A DNA stretch of 64,000 bases. It comes from Mermis nigrescens (Eukaryota > Nematoda > Enoplea > Mermithida > Mermithidae). Positions within the stretch are counted from its first letter, which is position 1. The number at the start of each line of letters is the position of its first letter. The position numbers were made by a program, and so were the translations under genes. Below the pieces are notes generated by a model. It was given only the letters and a program-made list of their open reading frames with translations. It was not told the DNA's origin and did no database searches. The DNA lies in contig JAVLUZ010000208.1 of NCBI GenBank assembly GCA_036768485.1, positions 969,070 to 1,033,069 on the forward strand. Direction: 5' to 3'. Below, in pieces: positions 25,092 through 37,640 of this stretch.

Positions 25092-25395
25092 TTGTTCCAT
25101 ACAGACTCTCGCTGCCATAGGTGCACAGCTTGGCCGATCTGGGGGATGGGGTCAAAAATTGAGCTTTTTTTGGCCAAAATATCCTCAGAAACAAGTATAA
25201 ACGCTAAAATAGCGTTAAAACTACGTTATTACACAGTACCAGGCGAATTCGAAGCAGTTTTGAAGAAAATTTCCAATTTTTATCCGTTTCTGACCTTCAT
25301 CTCGCCTCATTTTCCCCGCAAAATTTTCAATTTTTCCAGTCTGGGGTGGGGTGAGGAGGACACCCCACATGCATGTCCGGTCAGGACCATTCGAA
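25092..25395. mobile_element. family A left arm
   Basis: Begins ATAGGTGCACAGCTTGGCCGATCTGGG and ends in TCTGGGGTGGGGTGAGG...CATGCATGTCC. The short open frames here are repeat shadows. Confidence 0.7.
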
Positions 25396-25954
25396 CCCAC
25401 CCCGTGCCTGTCTGGTCGCTGCCCATGCATGGTCATCAGCAGCCATTCTCCAGGGGGATCAATCCCTCTCCCCAAAAAGCATATGTGTGAACCATCCGAT
25501 GTGATCATTTAAGAAATAGGCAGATCCACTACTAGTGCGGGATGCGGTAGGTACGTTGCAGAAATATTAGGCAGTCAAAAAACTGTTGGTGCTGCAAAAA
25601 GATTAATGTTTTCCATTACGTAATTGCGCAATTAAAATTTTTTGTTGAATTGTTTGTTGCGAATAACAGCTGTCTTTTGCGCGCTTCATTAAACGGTGTT
25701 TTCACAACACTGTTTACCTATTATTGTATCGTTTTTGTCGTTTTACATTTCACGAATCGAGAGCAACATTATGTTTCGCATCTTTCATTTCATAAACAAC
25801 ATGGCAGGTGATTATTTAATTGAACTCCTCAAATTCCTGAATAAGTTTGTTTTGTGGTAACCTGGACAATCTGTTTGCATTCATTTTAAATAGTAATAGC
25901 CAGGTGATTGATGCTGGACGCATTTATCCACTCTAAATTCTGGTTTTCGTTAGT

Positions 25955-26200
25955 GACCAGACATGCACGTGGGGGTTAGGAAGTCTAGACCCTCCCAGAA
26001 TGGAAAAATGAGAAATTTTTTTGGGAATGGGACAGAATGAAGGCTGTAAATATATAAAAATTGAATATCTTCTTCGAAATGTGCCAGAAATTGACCAGAA
26101 ACTGTAAACTAATGTGGTTTTAACGCTAAAAAAGCTAAATTCTGACCTCCCCTTCCTGAATCGGCTGACCTCCCCTCTGGTCAGCCTCGCTGTGCATGCA
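25955..26200. mobile_element. family A right arm
   Basis: Begins GACCAGACATGCACGTGGGGG and ends CCTGAATCGGCTGACCTCCCCTCTGG...CTGTGCATGC. With the arm at 25092 this could be one palindrome split by a ~560-bp insertion. Confidence 0.65.
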
Positions 26201-26394
26201 TATTTATAACTTCTCCATTAGTCGTTTAAGCATGAGACCTTTTGATTTTTTGGCAAAAGACGGGTTGGGAAAATTTCATTTTTGACAGGAAAAGATTTAG
26301 TTCTTGATCAAAAGTTGTAAGAGAGCAGATAGTTTTTTCTACATCAATTTTGGCAAGAGGGGGCTTCTCGACAATGAGAATCATATGTAGATGC

Positions 26395-26640
26395 ATATCG
26401 CGGCCGATCTAGGGGGCTCAGTTGGTAGGGTTTTTCGGGCAAAAATGACCAAACAAACTGGTATAAATGCTAAAATAGCGATAAAAGCTGTTAATCCACA
26501 GTTGGTGGTCAATTAAAATTAAAATTTTCATCCGATTTTAGTCTTCGTTTTGCTTAATTTTCTCATTTTTCCCATTTGAGGTCTAAACCGCTGCAAAGCT
26601 TCCCTCTCAAAAGCATGTCTGGTTGCAATCATACGTGTCC
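26395..26640. mobile_element. family A left arm
   Basis: GGCCGATCTAGGGGGCTCAG, AAACTGGTATAAATGCTAAAATAGCG and GCATGTCTGGTTGCAATCATACGTG mark the arm. Confidence 0.65.
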
Positions 26641-26987
26641 TGGAGGTGAAGGGTATTTGACTCTTCATAATGAAAGGCTTCATCCAATAAAAAGGCTGCC
26701 GTTAACTTCGCGTCAATTACTTGTTGTATGACTAACTCCTGTTCAATTCTGCCTAAATATTCCTGAGAATTTAAAAAAATTTTCAATGAAAAAACTTGTG
26801 ACGCTTATGCTATACATGTAAGAGTCTAATGTGGTCATCTGTAAGCCAGTGTTAGGTATGCGAGCGAAGTTGTAACCGCATCGGTTTCCCGAATCTTTCC
26901 GATATGACACGCGTGTTTGGTATAAGCGACCAGTGGCACATGAGGGGACATACATGTACGATATGAGAATTCTGGTGGAGTCAGGAC

Positions 26988-27186
26988 AGGGGCGGATTTA
27001 GGGGGCGGGGGCGCGCCCCCCATTGGTCAGAAAAAGTACGCAAAATTGATGATTTTTGAGCGAATATTAGCGATTTTCGGGTTAAAACGACTAATTTTTC
27101 CGCTCAAGTCAGGGTTTCGCCCCCCCCCCCCCTTCCTTCTTAGGGGTTCCGCCCCCCCCCTTAGGAAAATCCTGGATACGCCACTG
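26988..27186. mobile_element. family C short palindromic repeat
   Basis: AGGGGCGGATTTAGGGGGCGGGGG at the left and GGAAAATCCTGGATACGCCACTG at the right, with long C runs. The copy at 52746-52952 is its reverse complement. Confidence 0.7.
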
Positions 27187-27194
27187 GGCCCAAA

Positions 27195-27490
27195 ATATTT
27201 TTTAAAAAGCGTGTGTATTCTTTGGACTAACAAGCGATGGGTACACGTCAAAAACACTTTTTTTACCTTTCGGACAATGCTCATTCTTCCGAAAACATAA
27301 AAATATAGATAATCTTGAAAAAAATAACGAGTAGAGTCAATAAAATATAGTCAAAAAATGGGTACATACGAGTATATGTGATGCGAAGTGCCTAAAATTT
27401 GTCACTTTTATACCAAAAGAGAGCAAAAAACGCTTAAAAACACTTTCAAAGAGTTTTAACGAAAAATCGACAATTTTCTGGTGGAGGGTC
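27195..27490. mobile_element. family D repeat, copy 2
   Basis: Markers TACACGTCAAAAACACTTTTTTTACC, CGGACAATGCTCATTCTTCCG, AATATAGTCAAAAAATGGGTACAT and AAATTTGTCACTTTTATACC. It directly follows the family C copy. Confidence 0.6.
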
Positions 27491-27764
27491 GCATACATTT
27501 TGCGAGCTGCGAGTTAGCTCTTCGCTTATTTCCTCTCCAGGAACATGTATAGAGGAGCTCAGGGCTGGGGTCAGTTAAACCTCAAAATGGAAAATTGAGA
27601 GAAAATGCAAAGAAGGACTTAAGAATTTTAAGATTAAATTAGCGAATTTGTCCGGCGTCTCGCGCCTGATTTTCTGAATAATTTTACGTGAAATTTTAAT
27701 CAAAAACCAGAAAATTTTCGGCACTGTGCGCCTGCAAAATATTTATTTCATAAGATTATTTTGT

Positions 27765-28080
27765 TTACTGTGCAATTTAAAATTCATCAAAAAATGTCTG
27801 CCCTTCATTTAGCCTCAATTTCCACAGACAAATTTCGATTTTTTCCATTTTTCCATCCATAAAGTCTAGACCAGACAGATGCACTTCAGGGGCTTAGGAA
27901 GCTAGAATCCTAGAACGTAAAAGGGGAAATTTTATTGGGTACATTGAGGCAAAATGCGGGTCTAAAACGTATGAAAATCGAAATTTTTGATAAAAGTGCT
28001 TGAAGTCGATCAGAAACTAAGGAATGCTATTTCAGCCTAATGTTAATTTTTAAGCTTTTTTTGGCACGGTTTTGTATTGT
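27765..28080. mobile_element. family A copy (inner halves of both arms)
   Basis: TTTAGCCTCAATTTCCACAG...CCATAAAGTCTAGACCAGACAGATGCAC followed by the inverted counterpart ending near CAGAAACTAAGGAATGCTATTTCAGC. Confidence 0.6.
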
Positions 28081-29976
28081 GTTGTTTATTTATTAATGCA
28101 TTTTTCACTTATAATTAATATGTTGCGCACCTGTGGTCTAGACCCCAATTCAATCCCTACGTGGCTTATATAGGAGCATTAGCTCTGTCTGAGGTGTGGA
28201 AGCTTAAATGCTTTTCTCGTCAATTTCGAGCAATTTTTGGAAAAAATATTAGATTTTCACCCGACTTCGGCTTTAATTTGGCACGATTTCTCTTTTAGTG
28301 ATATGCTTGAGTGTTACAGTGCCATTATGAATCGACCTCTAGAAAAATTGGTGGCTATCAAGTTGATTTTGTTTTCACTCGGATTCAAGTAAGATGCGCA
28401 TCGCTTTATTTTTATCATTCTTCGTTACTTACTAACTGTTTAATGGTTCATTCAATATTCATTAATCAATAATGATTGTAAAAAAATGGAAATATTCATG
28501 ATTTTACATTTTTAGTTTTTCTTTATATGAAGGTGTTTTTTAGAATTAGGGTAGAGAAAATATTGAAATATAGTTTTGACGGTCTTTTGGTTTCTAAACG
28601 AGTAATAGTGAAGGTAAGGAAAATTTAGAAATTATACTTCGGGGTTTTTCGGATTCTGGGATGTCTTCTTGATTCAAGTGTGAGTCCAGAAAATTTAAAA
28701 AGCATAATTCCTTGACTTTTCCGCATTTTGGGTTGTCTTTGGGGTTTCAGTGATGGTCCCGGACAATTACTCGCGCCGGCATTCAAGATTTTAGGGGCTC
28801 CTTTGTATGTATTTTTGGTGAAGATCCCGAACAAGCAGTCCACAAATATCGACATCTGGAATATTTAAATTGCATTGATTTCCTGTAAAAACTGAAGTAT
28901 TTTTTTGTTCGCCTGCGGCGAAATTTCTCTCATTCCAGGGCATGAGGCAAATTCAAGGGAAAGAATTATATTTTAAAGTGATAACAAGTTTATAAAATAG
29001 GCGTTATAAACAAATAATTAAAGATTAGGTTGGATGGGGTTCATATATTCCTTTTTGGATATTGTTCATAACATTTAAAAGTACAATTTTGGCGATCTTT
29101 CGAATTTTTCGCAATTTAATTTTCGGATTTTATTGAGGGTCCAGAAAATTGAAAAATGTTATTTACGGGGTCTTTGAATTGTTTTTTTATATTCTAGTCA
29201 ACTTCCATGCTAAAAATTTGAATTTTATTTATGCCCGCAAATCTATTAAATCCATTATGTTCGGGAGCTACTATGATAATGAAGTAGTAAATTAAAATTT
29301 TCCTTGATATAAGTGATCTCCAACAGACTTAGTTTTATTATTTTTGTTTTAAATGTTTTCTATATATTAAAAAAAATTCTAGTAGTATTTTTTAAATAAA
29401 TTTTTGCATCAACAACCATTTTTTATGATTATTGGTGAAAAATTCAAAAATGCAAAATCTTCCGTTTGTTTTAAGGTGTGATATTTACGCTTTGACGGTA
29501 TGATTTTGGATTTTGTTATAACACTCTTGTGCATAAGTTATGCATGTGCATAATACCTGCAATGTAAGACTATTTTAATTAATTACTGGGCCTATTATTT
29601 GTTTATTAACCAATTTCATGCTGAACAGACTAAAATATTGCTGGCGATTAAATAATAATATTATAAAATTTAGTAGAGGTATTTGATTTTTAAATGACAA
29701 TCTTTTAGAATTTTTTCCTTTTAAATTTTTTCAAGGCCAAACATTCTATTACAGTTCTTCGGATAAAACGCTAAATCAAAACAAACGCGCGAAATCCAAT
29801 TTTAAATTGTGAAGAATTATAAATTCATATTTGTTGGCAAAATGAGTAGCCTAGTGCTCGTTTTCTTTAATGTGAATCAGATTTTGGCCGATTTTGTCAA
29901 AGCTTAAATAATATAAGCGAAAAAATAATAGTGTTAATCAAAATACTAAAACAAAATTTCTTGAAGAAGAATTCAG
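28081..29976. other. AT-rich stretch with degenerate ~85-bp repeats
   Basis: Between ~28560 and 29220, units of the form (T/C)GG(A/C)TTTT...GGGTCCAGAAAATT recur about three times, the last near 29100-29160. An ATG at 29842 opens MSSLVLVFFN..., signal-peptide-like with possible donors, but its phase does not fit the exon at 29977. No gene is called. Confidence 0.4.
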
Positions 29977-32900
29977 GTCGACAATTTGTAATGCATAATA
30001 ACGAAAATTCTCGAGAAGCCTTCGTTACACAAATTTATATCAAGGTATAATAACTTTAAAAAATTAAAAAATTAAGGGTAAAATTAGAAAACATTTAGGT
30101 TTAATCGATTATTAGGTAAGCCTACTAAGTGTTTTCTTCGAGAATGAAAATTCTTACAGGACCTTGAGGAGAGATTTCTCACACGCGACATTGTGAAGGT
30201 AATTCAAATTCGTTGACCTAATTTTAATTTTTTACTTGGCGATCTTTCAAAATTCTTAAATTTTAGTGGGCTCACGTGACAGTAGATCAATTGGGAAACA
30301 TAACGCGCGACATGTCTCGGAAAGTGAGTGATCAGGAGTTATACATTGACATTGCGAAAAATCCAGGAATCCAAAAAATTGTAAAGGTCAAAAAGTGCTA
30401 TAAACTGACGGTAAGAGGAAAAATTTCATTTTAACGCTTTTTTCAAGTTCTATCCACTGGTTTAAAATTGCAAAAAAAAATTTAAAAAATTCGAAAATTT
30501 AATTTTGGATTTAATACATGTTTTGAACGGGTTTTTTATTGTACATGGGGGCCCAGCAAGACCATACATGATCTATGGAGCGTCAAATTATCGTAGAACA
30601 TACGTTATTTAAAGCATTTTATTGATTTTTAATGTCAATGTCTTTAATTTTCAATTTAATCCAATTTTCATGAATGGTCCAGTCAGACCATAGATGCACA
30701 GCATGGCCGATCTGGAGGAAAAGGGCCAGATGGTGTGGGGGTCAATAATTGAGCTGATTTGGGCCAAAATGATCTCAGAAACTGGTGTAAGCGCTGAAGG
30801 AGCTTACGTTATTTCAGAGTTTTTGATCAATTTAAACCACTTGTAATGGAAATTTTCAACGTTCATCCCTTTTTGTCTACATTTTGCCTCAATTTCCTGT
30901 GAAATTTTCCAATCTTTTCATTCTGGGGGGTCTAGACCAGACATGCACGTGGGGTCGGAGACACCCAGAATGTAAAAATGGAAAAATTTCTCGGGCAAAA
31001 TGAGGCCAAATAAAGGCGAAAAACGGATGAAAATCTAAAAGTGCTTCAAATTGATTAGGAACTGTGTAATAACACAGTTTTAATGCTATTTTAGCGCTTG
31101 TACCAGTTTTTTGAGGTTATTTTTTGCCCATAAAAAGGCCGATTCTTGATCCCCCAAGATCGGCTGACCCCTCAGATTGGCTATTCTGTGCACCTCCTAT
31201 GGTCTAGACCCCTAGGCCCCCTCAAGTGCTTCTCTGGTACAGCAGACCCTCCAGAGTCCCATAGCCTGTATGATCAATACTTTTCTTAAGCTTCATGAGT
31301 GACTAACTGTTTAATCAAATATTAAATTATGATAAAGTTAGCGTAAATAAACGACATAATAAAATTGATAGCAAATAATTTATTAAATAGTAATTGAGTG
31401 TAATTAAAAAATTAGATAAAATTCATATTCAATACTTTATCATAAATTTACATAATATAAAGATAGCTTCGGTCTAAATTAGCTTAGTTTTTTGTTACTT
31501 TTTATTGTATACATCGAAGATTATATTTTGATTCGCAAGTTTTCTCGGAATTGCGAAATGAAATCACAAATAAAATCGAATCAAATCTAAATCACACAAA
31601 TGAAATCATAAATCGCAAACGAAATCAAAAATTCAAAACAAAAAACATCGTGATTTTTATGTAAATACGGATGAAACTTATTAAAATTTTGCGATAAATA
31701 ATTCGACAGTTTATTATAATTAGATTAATGGGCAATTTAATAGGTTTTGGACCCTCCAGAAGAACAAAAGGCAAATTTTGTTAGAAAAACAAGACCAAAT
31801 AAGGCCAAAAGCTAAATTGCAAGATGTTTTGTGAAAGTGCTTAAAATCGACGGTAAACTGTAAATTATTGAAGTTTTACGCTTTTTTACCGTTTAAACTT
31901 CTTTTTATGGCCATGTTATCTTAAATAGCTCTCTGGCTGACTTTCCCAGATTGCCTGGGGCCGGTTTCTGAATGAAGGGGGCTACCTTGAGACCAGGGGC
32001 CAGCTAGCCCCGGGGCTAGCTTAGCCCTGGGGCTAACCTAGCCCCCGTTTTTGAATGAAACTTAGCTCTGGGGCTAGCAAGCCCCTTGGCTAAAAAAATA
32101 GCCCCAGGGCTAACTTTTATTCGATTGAAAACCATAGTTACCTATCGGTGACTGTAAGGAACGAGTTTTATGAAACGCATAGGTTTCGCTCTTTCTCACT
32201 GAACTGCAAGACGCATCACCGTTTTTTCTCTGTAACTTTGACCGACATTGAAATTGCATTTTCGGTTTGCGGAGCCTCAGCAGCTTAACATAGAACTTAG
32301 CTATCTACCATATTTTGAAACATGTCCTACGTCGTCTTTGTAATAATTCTCGATATTATTCCATCCTTTTGTTTTTTTAAACATTTGGCAATAGCAAAAA
32401 TGAACTTCCAGTCCAATAGGAATTCAGTGTGACGTAGTCCGTCAGTTTATTCAATTAAGTACCCTTACCAGTGAGAAAAATTATCTTATTACGGTAAAAT
32501 ATCACAAATCTCACTGGATGTATTTTTCTGAATTTGAAATTCGTACCTAAAAATTCATCATAAACTTCGAAATTGTGGTAAAAGGCATCGATAAACTAAG
32601 CCGAGAACCACCTTGTAAGACCTCTAATATTAGAGAAATACCGCACAATTAGTATGATAACCCTAGTCAACACCAGGGCCTGATTTTAGGGGGCTGACTT
32701 TTAATATTTAGGCTCGAAGAAGTTAGCCCCCTCATTCGGGCTAAAAATCAACAGATATTTAGTCAGGGACTAAATAAAAAGTGCTAATTTTTTATACTCA
32801 GACCCCGATGCCAGCCAGCCCCTTCATTCAGAAACTATGGCTAGAATAGTAAGCCCTATATTTCCGGACTTAGCCCCAGGGCTATCTTAGCCCCCTCATT

Positions 32901-35900
32901 CAGAAACCAGCCCCTGGTCTCTCATGCTTTTGGGCTTGAATCAATAATAAATTGTAGATCGCTCAATTCATCTCTCTACTTTTCTATTTTGACTAATTTT
33001 TCTTTTCTTATTTATTCTCTCGTATTTTTCTTTTCTCTATTCTTTAATAAGCCATATTACTTGGATTTATAAGCCACGGCATGTTTCAATAGAAACAAAA
33101 AATCTTTAAAAAAAGATTTTAAGTCGAAATTTCGAAGTGAACGATTTTTAGTATTATGAACCGGAATTTGCTAAAAAAATTTATATTTACTCTTGATCTA
33201 CATAACGAAGTTACAATTATTGGCTTGTATTTTTCAGCTTGTTTTACGAAACAGAACAGAATTTCTAAAGGATGCGGCTTCTAAGGTTATTTTGACACCA
33301 TCGCTTTAATTTTCATGAATTCAAGTAATCGCTTATCTAATATTTGTATGTTTTTTTCTTAGCTGACATATCTAAATCAATTGAAAGTCCGCTTGTACCA
33401 GGTAACATAGTTCAGAGCATCTACTAAACTTGATATTTTGAATTTCGCCTTCAACGCTAAATTATGACTGCTTTGATTTTTTTCGACGACTAATGATTAA
33501 AGATTTTAATTTGATTAATCAATTAATGATAATTAATTATTTATTTTCCTGATAATACGAAAAATAAATCAATCGCTAATCCATTTATTTTTAGTCAATT
33601 TTTATTTTAAAAGTATAAAATGTTCTATCAGTATTCAAAAAAGAATTGCTCAAAAAACCGTATCGAAAAACTCCGATTTATGAATCGAAAAACAATTAAT
33701 TATGAAAATTGTTTGTAAAAACCATGTGATAAAGCACAGAAAAACTATATTTCAGTCATACTATAAAACAGAAAATAGAATAAGCATTGAAAAGATTAAA
33801 ATCAAAGATTAAATTAAGAATTAATAATTGAAGATAAAATAAATAATGCTTAAAAAAGAAAAATTGACCGAAATTTTTATTTTAAAATTTTCTGAATAAT
33901 ATTAGAAAATATCTCGAATATCTGTAAACTTTTTCAACCACTCTATACACTTGTTTTATTTTTAACCATACATTTATTTATAATACTAAAGCTATTTTTT
34001 TAATTTACTAATTTTGGTACAAGTCAAGATTATATGCTCGGTTGGTAGTCTTTCATTAATATTTGTTGACTTTGTGCCTTCATTATAAATTTTTTCACGT
34101 AGGAACTTTGATTATTTATTTGAGAAATTGGAGCGGATATTTGTTTATTATACCCATAAAGACTGAAAGAATCAAGAATTATTCGAATAAAAAAATTTAA
34201 AAAATTAGAAAAAAATCAAAATCAAAGTTAAAATAAAATAAAAAATATAAAATAAATAAAAATAAAAAAATTCAGATGCTGTCCAGAAAATTAGTAGGTG
34301 TTCGTGTACGATAAAGAAGCATTTCTTATTCTACGTGATTAAACAATTAAGTTTTTTAGGGTTTTTTGAAGGCTTTGCTAGCTTATTATAGATCGGGTCA
34401 GAGATAGAGGTCTATTATACAAGAACAGAACTTGCCTCTTCCGTCATCTGCCATTCCATACGTAAGCAAAGTTACAACAATTTGAGCGTTTTTCGTGACG
34501 TAATGTTGCCCTCATTATAGCATATCGAGCTAATAAATTTGTAAAACAAATAAATATAGTGAAAAATGCAGAAAGGGAATCAAAAAATTGAGTTTGCTTT
34601 AAAGAAATCATTTTCTACAATTTATTCTATTCACTCGACCCCTAATAAAATTGTGGAAATTTTCTGGAGGAAATGAAGCAAAATAGAGGTCAAAATAAAT
34701 GAAAATTCAAAATTGTCTTCAAAAAGCTTCAAATTGACCAGAAACTGTGTAATAACGTAGTTTTAATGCTAATTGATCGCTTATACCGGTTTTTAAGCTC
34801 GTTTTGGCCCAAGAAAGCTCGATTTTTAACCCCTTCTAGACCAGCTGATCCCCACCTAGATCGTCCATGCTGTGCAGCTATGGTCCAGCCAGAGCCTCCA
34901 GAATAAAAATGGGAAGTTTTTGTGAGAAAAATGAGGCAAAATAAATGCCAAAAATGGATGAAAATCGAAACTTTTATTCAAATGTGCCTAAAATTTATTA
35001 GGAACTATGGAATGACGCTGTTTTAACGCCATTATAGCATTTATACCAGTTTTTGAGGTCATTTTAGCCAAAAACTTAATTTCTGACCCTCGACCGGCTG
35101 ATTCACCGGCATATAGTGCATATGGTCAAAAGCACAATGAATTGAAAACCCATAGTAATCCTTGATAATTTTGGATGCATCCAAGCTCAATCTCGCCTAA
35201 ATACCCGGGATATTATGTAATTTAACATTGAATAACTTTTTTCCACTCTTGTTGAGTTTCCTCCATGTTCCAGTTCTTATGGTTTCGGAGTTTAAACGAG
35301 ATTCTCGTCCGAATCGTAATTTACAGGTCCTCTAGTCATCTAATTCAACAACTTTCATGATATTTGCATACAAGTGATCAGTATTTATTGCCAGATGTCG
35401 ATTAAAAAAGAAGCAAACCGGGAATTCATTCACGGATTTTCGACATTTTTTCCATTGTTTGCTAATTTAACTTCTCTTCTTCAGATTCCCGATGCCTTAG
35501 CTGACTTTAAACACGCGAACAGAACGCTGCAAATCTTATTTAGGGTAACGAAATATTGATTTTGCAATCAAAATCGTAGTTCTATTCACTTTTTTGTAAA
35601 AACGCGGGCAATAAGCTGTAAAACTATTATTAACTGATAATGCAGATGCGAATAATATTATGTAGTATGAAAGGATGATTTAATTGATTGCAAATTAAAA
35701 AATAATTAATTGATTGATAATGAATTCAATATGCAATGCGTAACAGAATTCTACGCACATTTATGAACGTTACGTAATCCTTATCCGTTTGTTGATAAAA
35801 AACGAGCGAAAAAATAGAATTTTATGTTGCTTGGAAACAAATAACGAATTTCATGAAATTTTAAAAACAAGCTTTTTCTTATAAAATTCTGGAGAATTAA

Positions 35901-36131
35901 AAATGAAAATTATTGCGATTTCAACTCTCTTGTGTATTAATTATTTGGTAAATAAATTGGAGAGGCCTTAATTTAATGTTTTTGAGTGGTATTCAAATAT
36001 TTTTACAGATGCTTATTACCGAGCCAAATGATGCCCAAATGCATTGCCATGAGAGCAAATTTCTTCTGACTCAAATCCATCGAGTGATTCGATTGAATCA
36101 TTTTGATCGTATTTCGTTGTACAAAAACTAA
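29977..36131 (+). CDS. unrecognised helical protein from a chain of small phase-0 exons
   Basis: Exons: 29977-30044 (68 nt, phase 1-0), 30160-30198 (39), 30267-30410 (144), 33238-33285 (48), 33363-33401 (39), 35291-35326 (36, weak acceptor), 35395-35544 (150), 36009-36131 (123, stop). From the second exon on, every length is a multiple of three and every junction is phase 0. Peptides in order include REAFVTQIYIK, DLEERFLTRDIVK, WAHVTVDQLGNITRDMS, LVLRNRTEFLKDAASK, LTYLNQLKVRLYQ, FKRDSRPNRNLQ, FPLFANLTSLLQIPDALAD and KFLLTQIHRVIRLN. The product is charged, Leu-rich, with few Cys; no family is recognised. Donors are good (GTAATT, GTAAGA, GTAACG). The start exon is not found. A 60-nt form of the 150-nt exon (from 35485, after a strong CTTCTCTTCTTCAG) is equally in phase. 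The last exon could instead belong to the two-exon peptide at 35903. Without transcripts this stays a model. Confidence 0.5.
30668..31203. mobile_element. family A repeat, complete ~536-bp palindrome
   Basis: Best copy. The left end AGACCATAGATGCACAGCATGGCC mirrors the right end TGTGCACCTCCTATGGTCT. The arms (~260 bp each) meet at GGGGGGTCTAGACCAGACATGCACGTGGGGTC. It has no ORF, so it is a fold-back MITE. It lies in an intron of the gene above. Confidence 0.8.
31735..31957. mobile_element. family A right arm
   Basis: GGACCCTCCAGAAGAAC, CAAGACCAAATAAGGCC, GAAGTTTTACGCTTTTTTACCG and TGGCTGACTTTCCCAGATTGCC match the arm. The 31958 element begins at its end. Confidence 0.55.
31958..32920. mobile_element. 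~960-bp inverted-repeat DNA element
   Basis: The left end GGGGCCGGTTTCTGAATGAAGGGGGCT mirrors the right end AGCCCCCTCATTCAGAAACCAGCCCC. Subterminal GGGGCTAGCTTAGCCCTGGGGCTAA motifs are repeated and self-complementary on both sides. The centre has no ORF, so it is non-autonomous. Confidence 0.75.
33402..34615. other. intron, AT-rich
   Basis: Between exons 33401 and 35291. Very A/T-rich (A-rich run near 34200-34275) with no recognised repeat before the family A arms at 34620. Confidence 0.5.
34620..34885. mobile_element. family A right arm
   Basis: Ends CCACCTAGATCGTCCATGCTGTGCAGCTATGGTC. Confidence 0.7.
34886..35130. mobile_element. family A right arm, tandem to the previous one
   Basis: A second arm in the same orientation, starting CAGCCAGAGCCTCCAGAATAAAAATGGG and ending CCGGCATATAGTGCATATGGTC. 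Two direct arms are not the usual palindrome. Confidence 0.65.
35903..36131 (+). CDS. candidate two-exon secreted peptide (alternative model)
   Basis: ATG at 35903 opens a 45-nt exon, MKIIAISTLLCINYL, ending before GTAAAT. Joined in phase 0 to 36009-36131 it gives a 55-residue product whose N-terminus looks like a signal peptide ending around LITEPNDA, followed by QMHCHESKFLL and a short basic tail. The 36009 exon also fits as the last exon of the upstream chain, so either or both could be used. Low confidence because one short hydrophobic exon can arise by chance in AT-rich DNA. Confidence 0.3.
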
Positions 36132-36159
36132 TTCTTTTTATATTGACTTATTCGTGAAA

Positions 36160-36187
36160 TTATTTATTTATTTATTGATTTATTGAT

Positions 36188-36238
<51 letters not shown>

Positions 36239-36240
36239 TA
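36160..36240. repeat. (ATTT)n microsatellite
   Basis: About 18 near-perfect TTTA units. Confidence 0.95.
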
Positions 36241-36341
36241 TCACTTATTAATTTATTATTAATTTATTTATTTGTTTATTCGCGTATCCATGATTTATTT
36301 ATTCTGAGACACGGAATATTATTTATTTAAGAATTTTTCAG

Positions 36342-36367
36342 GTAAAAAATGCACTGGAAAAAATCGG
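36342..36367 (+). CDS. possible 26-nt microexon
   Basis: TTTTTCAG precedes and GTAAGT follows. In phase 0 it reads VKNALEKN and exits in phase 2. The next plausible acceptor is at 37225 (TTTTGTTTTGCAG). It could be an alternative 3' part of the 29977 gene. The signals are good but the size makes chance likely. Confidence 0.25.
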
Positions 36368-37394
36368 TAAGTGCAGTTTCTATTTACAATAATTATATCG
36401 CGCTTGTCCTTTCCGGCATTTAATATGCAATCGCATTATATACTGAAATTATTGATTAAAATCTAATAATTAATAATTTGACAAACTAAAATTAATTTAA
36501 AAAACTCAATTAATCAAAATTAATTATTTAATTTAAAAACTGAATAATCGAAAGCTTATTTATACACAAAATGAAATTTAAAGGTCTTATAAGATAAGAA
36601 TTGAGTGAGGACATATAAGAACTTTAAAAAAAAATTTTTTTGGTTGGTCCGAATGAAGTGAAAGTGGGCTTAAAGGCTCGTGTGAGAACAGAAGAGGCCA
36701 AAAACAATTGTGCTATTTAATTTGCGTTTTTGTCTTACATATTGCTAATTACAACGTGATTATTATATTTAGTGAAATCTATTTTTATTGAATTATAAAT
36801 CTTAAAATTAGACTACCTACTAATTACTATATTCAGTGAATGATTGCAGTATATAAACAAGTGGTGGAGGGATCGTTCCCATGTAGCTGAAACTTAGCAT
36901 GGTTAAAGCCAGCCATGGAATCCAGTTATTTCAAATATCTTTTCTTTTTTTTTAACAATTTTGTGTCAATAGATGGAGATATTTTATCTATTCACGTCAT
37001 AAAATTTTATGACCTTTAATGACCATGACAATTTTTGAACTCGATGATTTTGGCCGTATAGGATTGCAGGATGTATGTGCGTTTTTTATAGGCAAAGAGT
37101 GATGAAATGGGGCAACGATTTTCACTTCAATTTTGCTGGCAATTACAAATGTTCTATGCAAAACGACTCTTTTTTTATTTTCAGTGAAATCGCATGTTAA
37201 TAATACGTGACTTTTTGTTTTGCAGCTTCTTGATTCGGTGTTAGTATTAGAAAATCTTATATTTGTCGGAGGATTATTTCTTTGATTTTTAGAGTAAAGC
37301 TATTAAACAACTTAGGCGTCATAAATGACTCACTGTTTTGGTTTCAAGTTAATTAAAATATTTCGAACGGACAAAAATACACATAGCTTTAGGG
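36368..37394. other. AT-rich stretch, no firm gene
   Basis: After the acceptor at 37225, phase 0 reads LLDSVLVLENLIFVGGLFL then stop, which could be a terminal exon; the phase from 36367 instead gives a stop after six residues. Unresolved. Confidence 0.3.
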
Positions 37395-37545
37395 AATAAG
37401 AGAAGGGTTCGGACCATACCTCGGCGTTCAAGCGGTTTGGGCTGTGTGCACCCCCCAGAAACCAAAGTACCCCCAGAAACCGGGTTTTTCTGAATTTTGG
37501 AGGGTCCCGACCCCCCAGTCCCCCCACAGTTACGTGCCTGAAAAC
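37395..37545. mobile_element. family B fragment
   Basis: GGACCATACCTCGGCG...GGTTTGGGCTGTGTGCACCCCCCAGAAACCAAAGTACCCC matches the first half of the family; ends at CAGTTACGTGCCTG. Confidence 0.55.
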
Positions 37546-37640
37546 GAGCTGGCGTGAAAACACATCCGAACAGCGAAACGAGCTGACGGGAAAGCACATC
37601 CAAACAGCGAAATGAGCTGATGGGAAAGCACATCAGTAGT
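37540..37640. repeat. three ~34-bp tandem units
   Basis: GAAACGAGCTGACGGGAAAGCACATCCAAACAGC in three diverged copies. They underlie the long minus-strand open frame here, which is not a gene. Confidence 0.85.
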
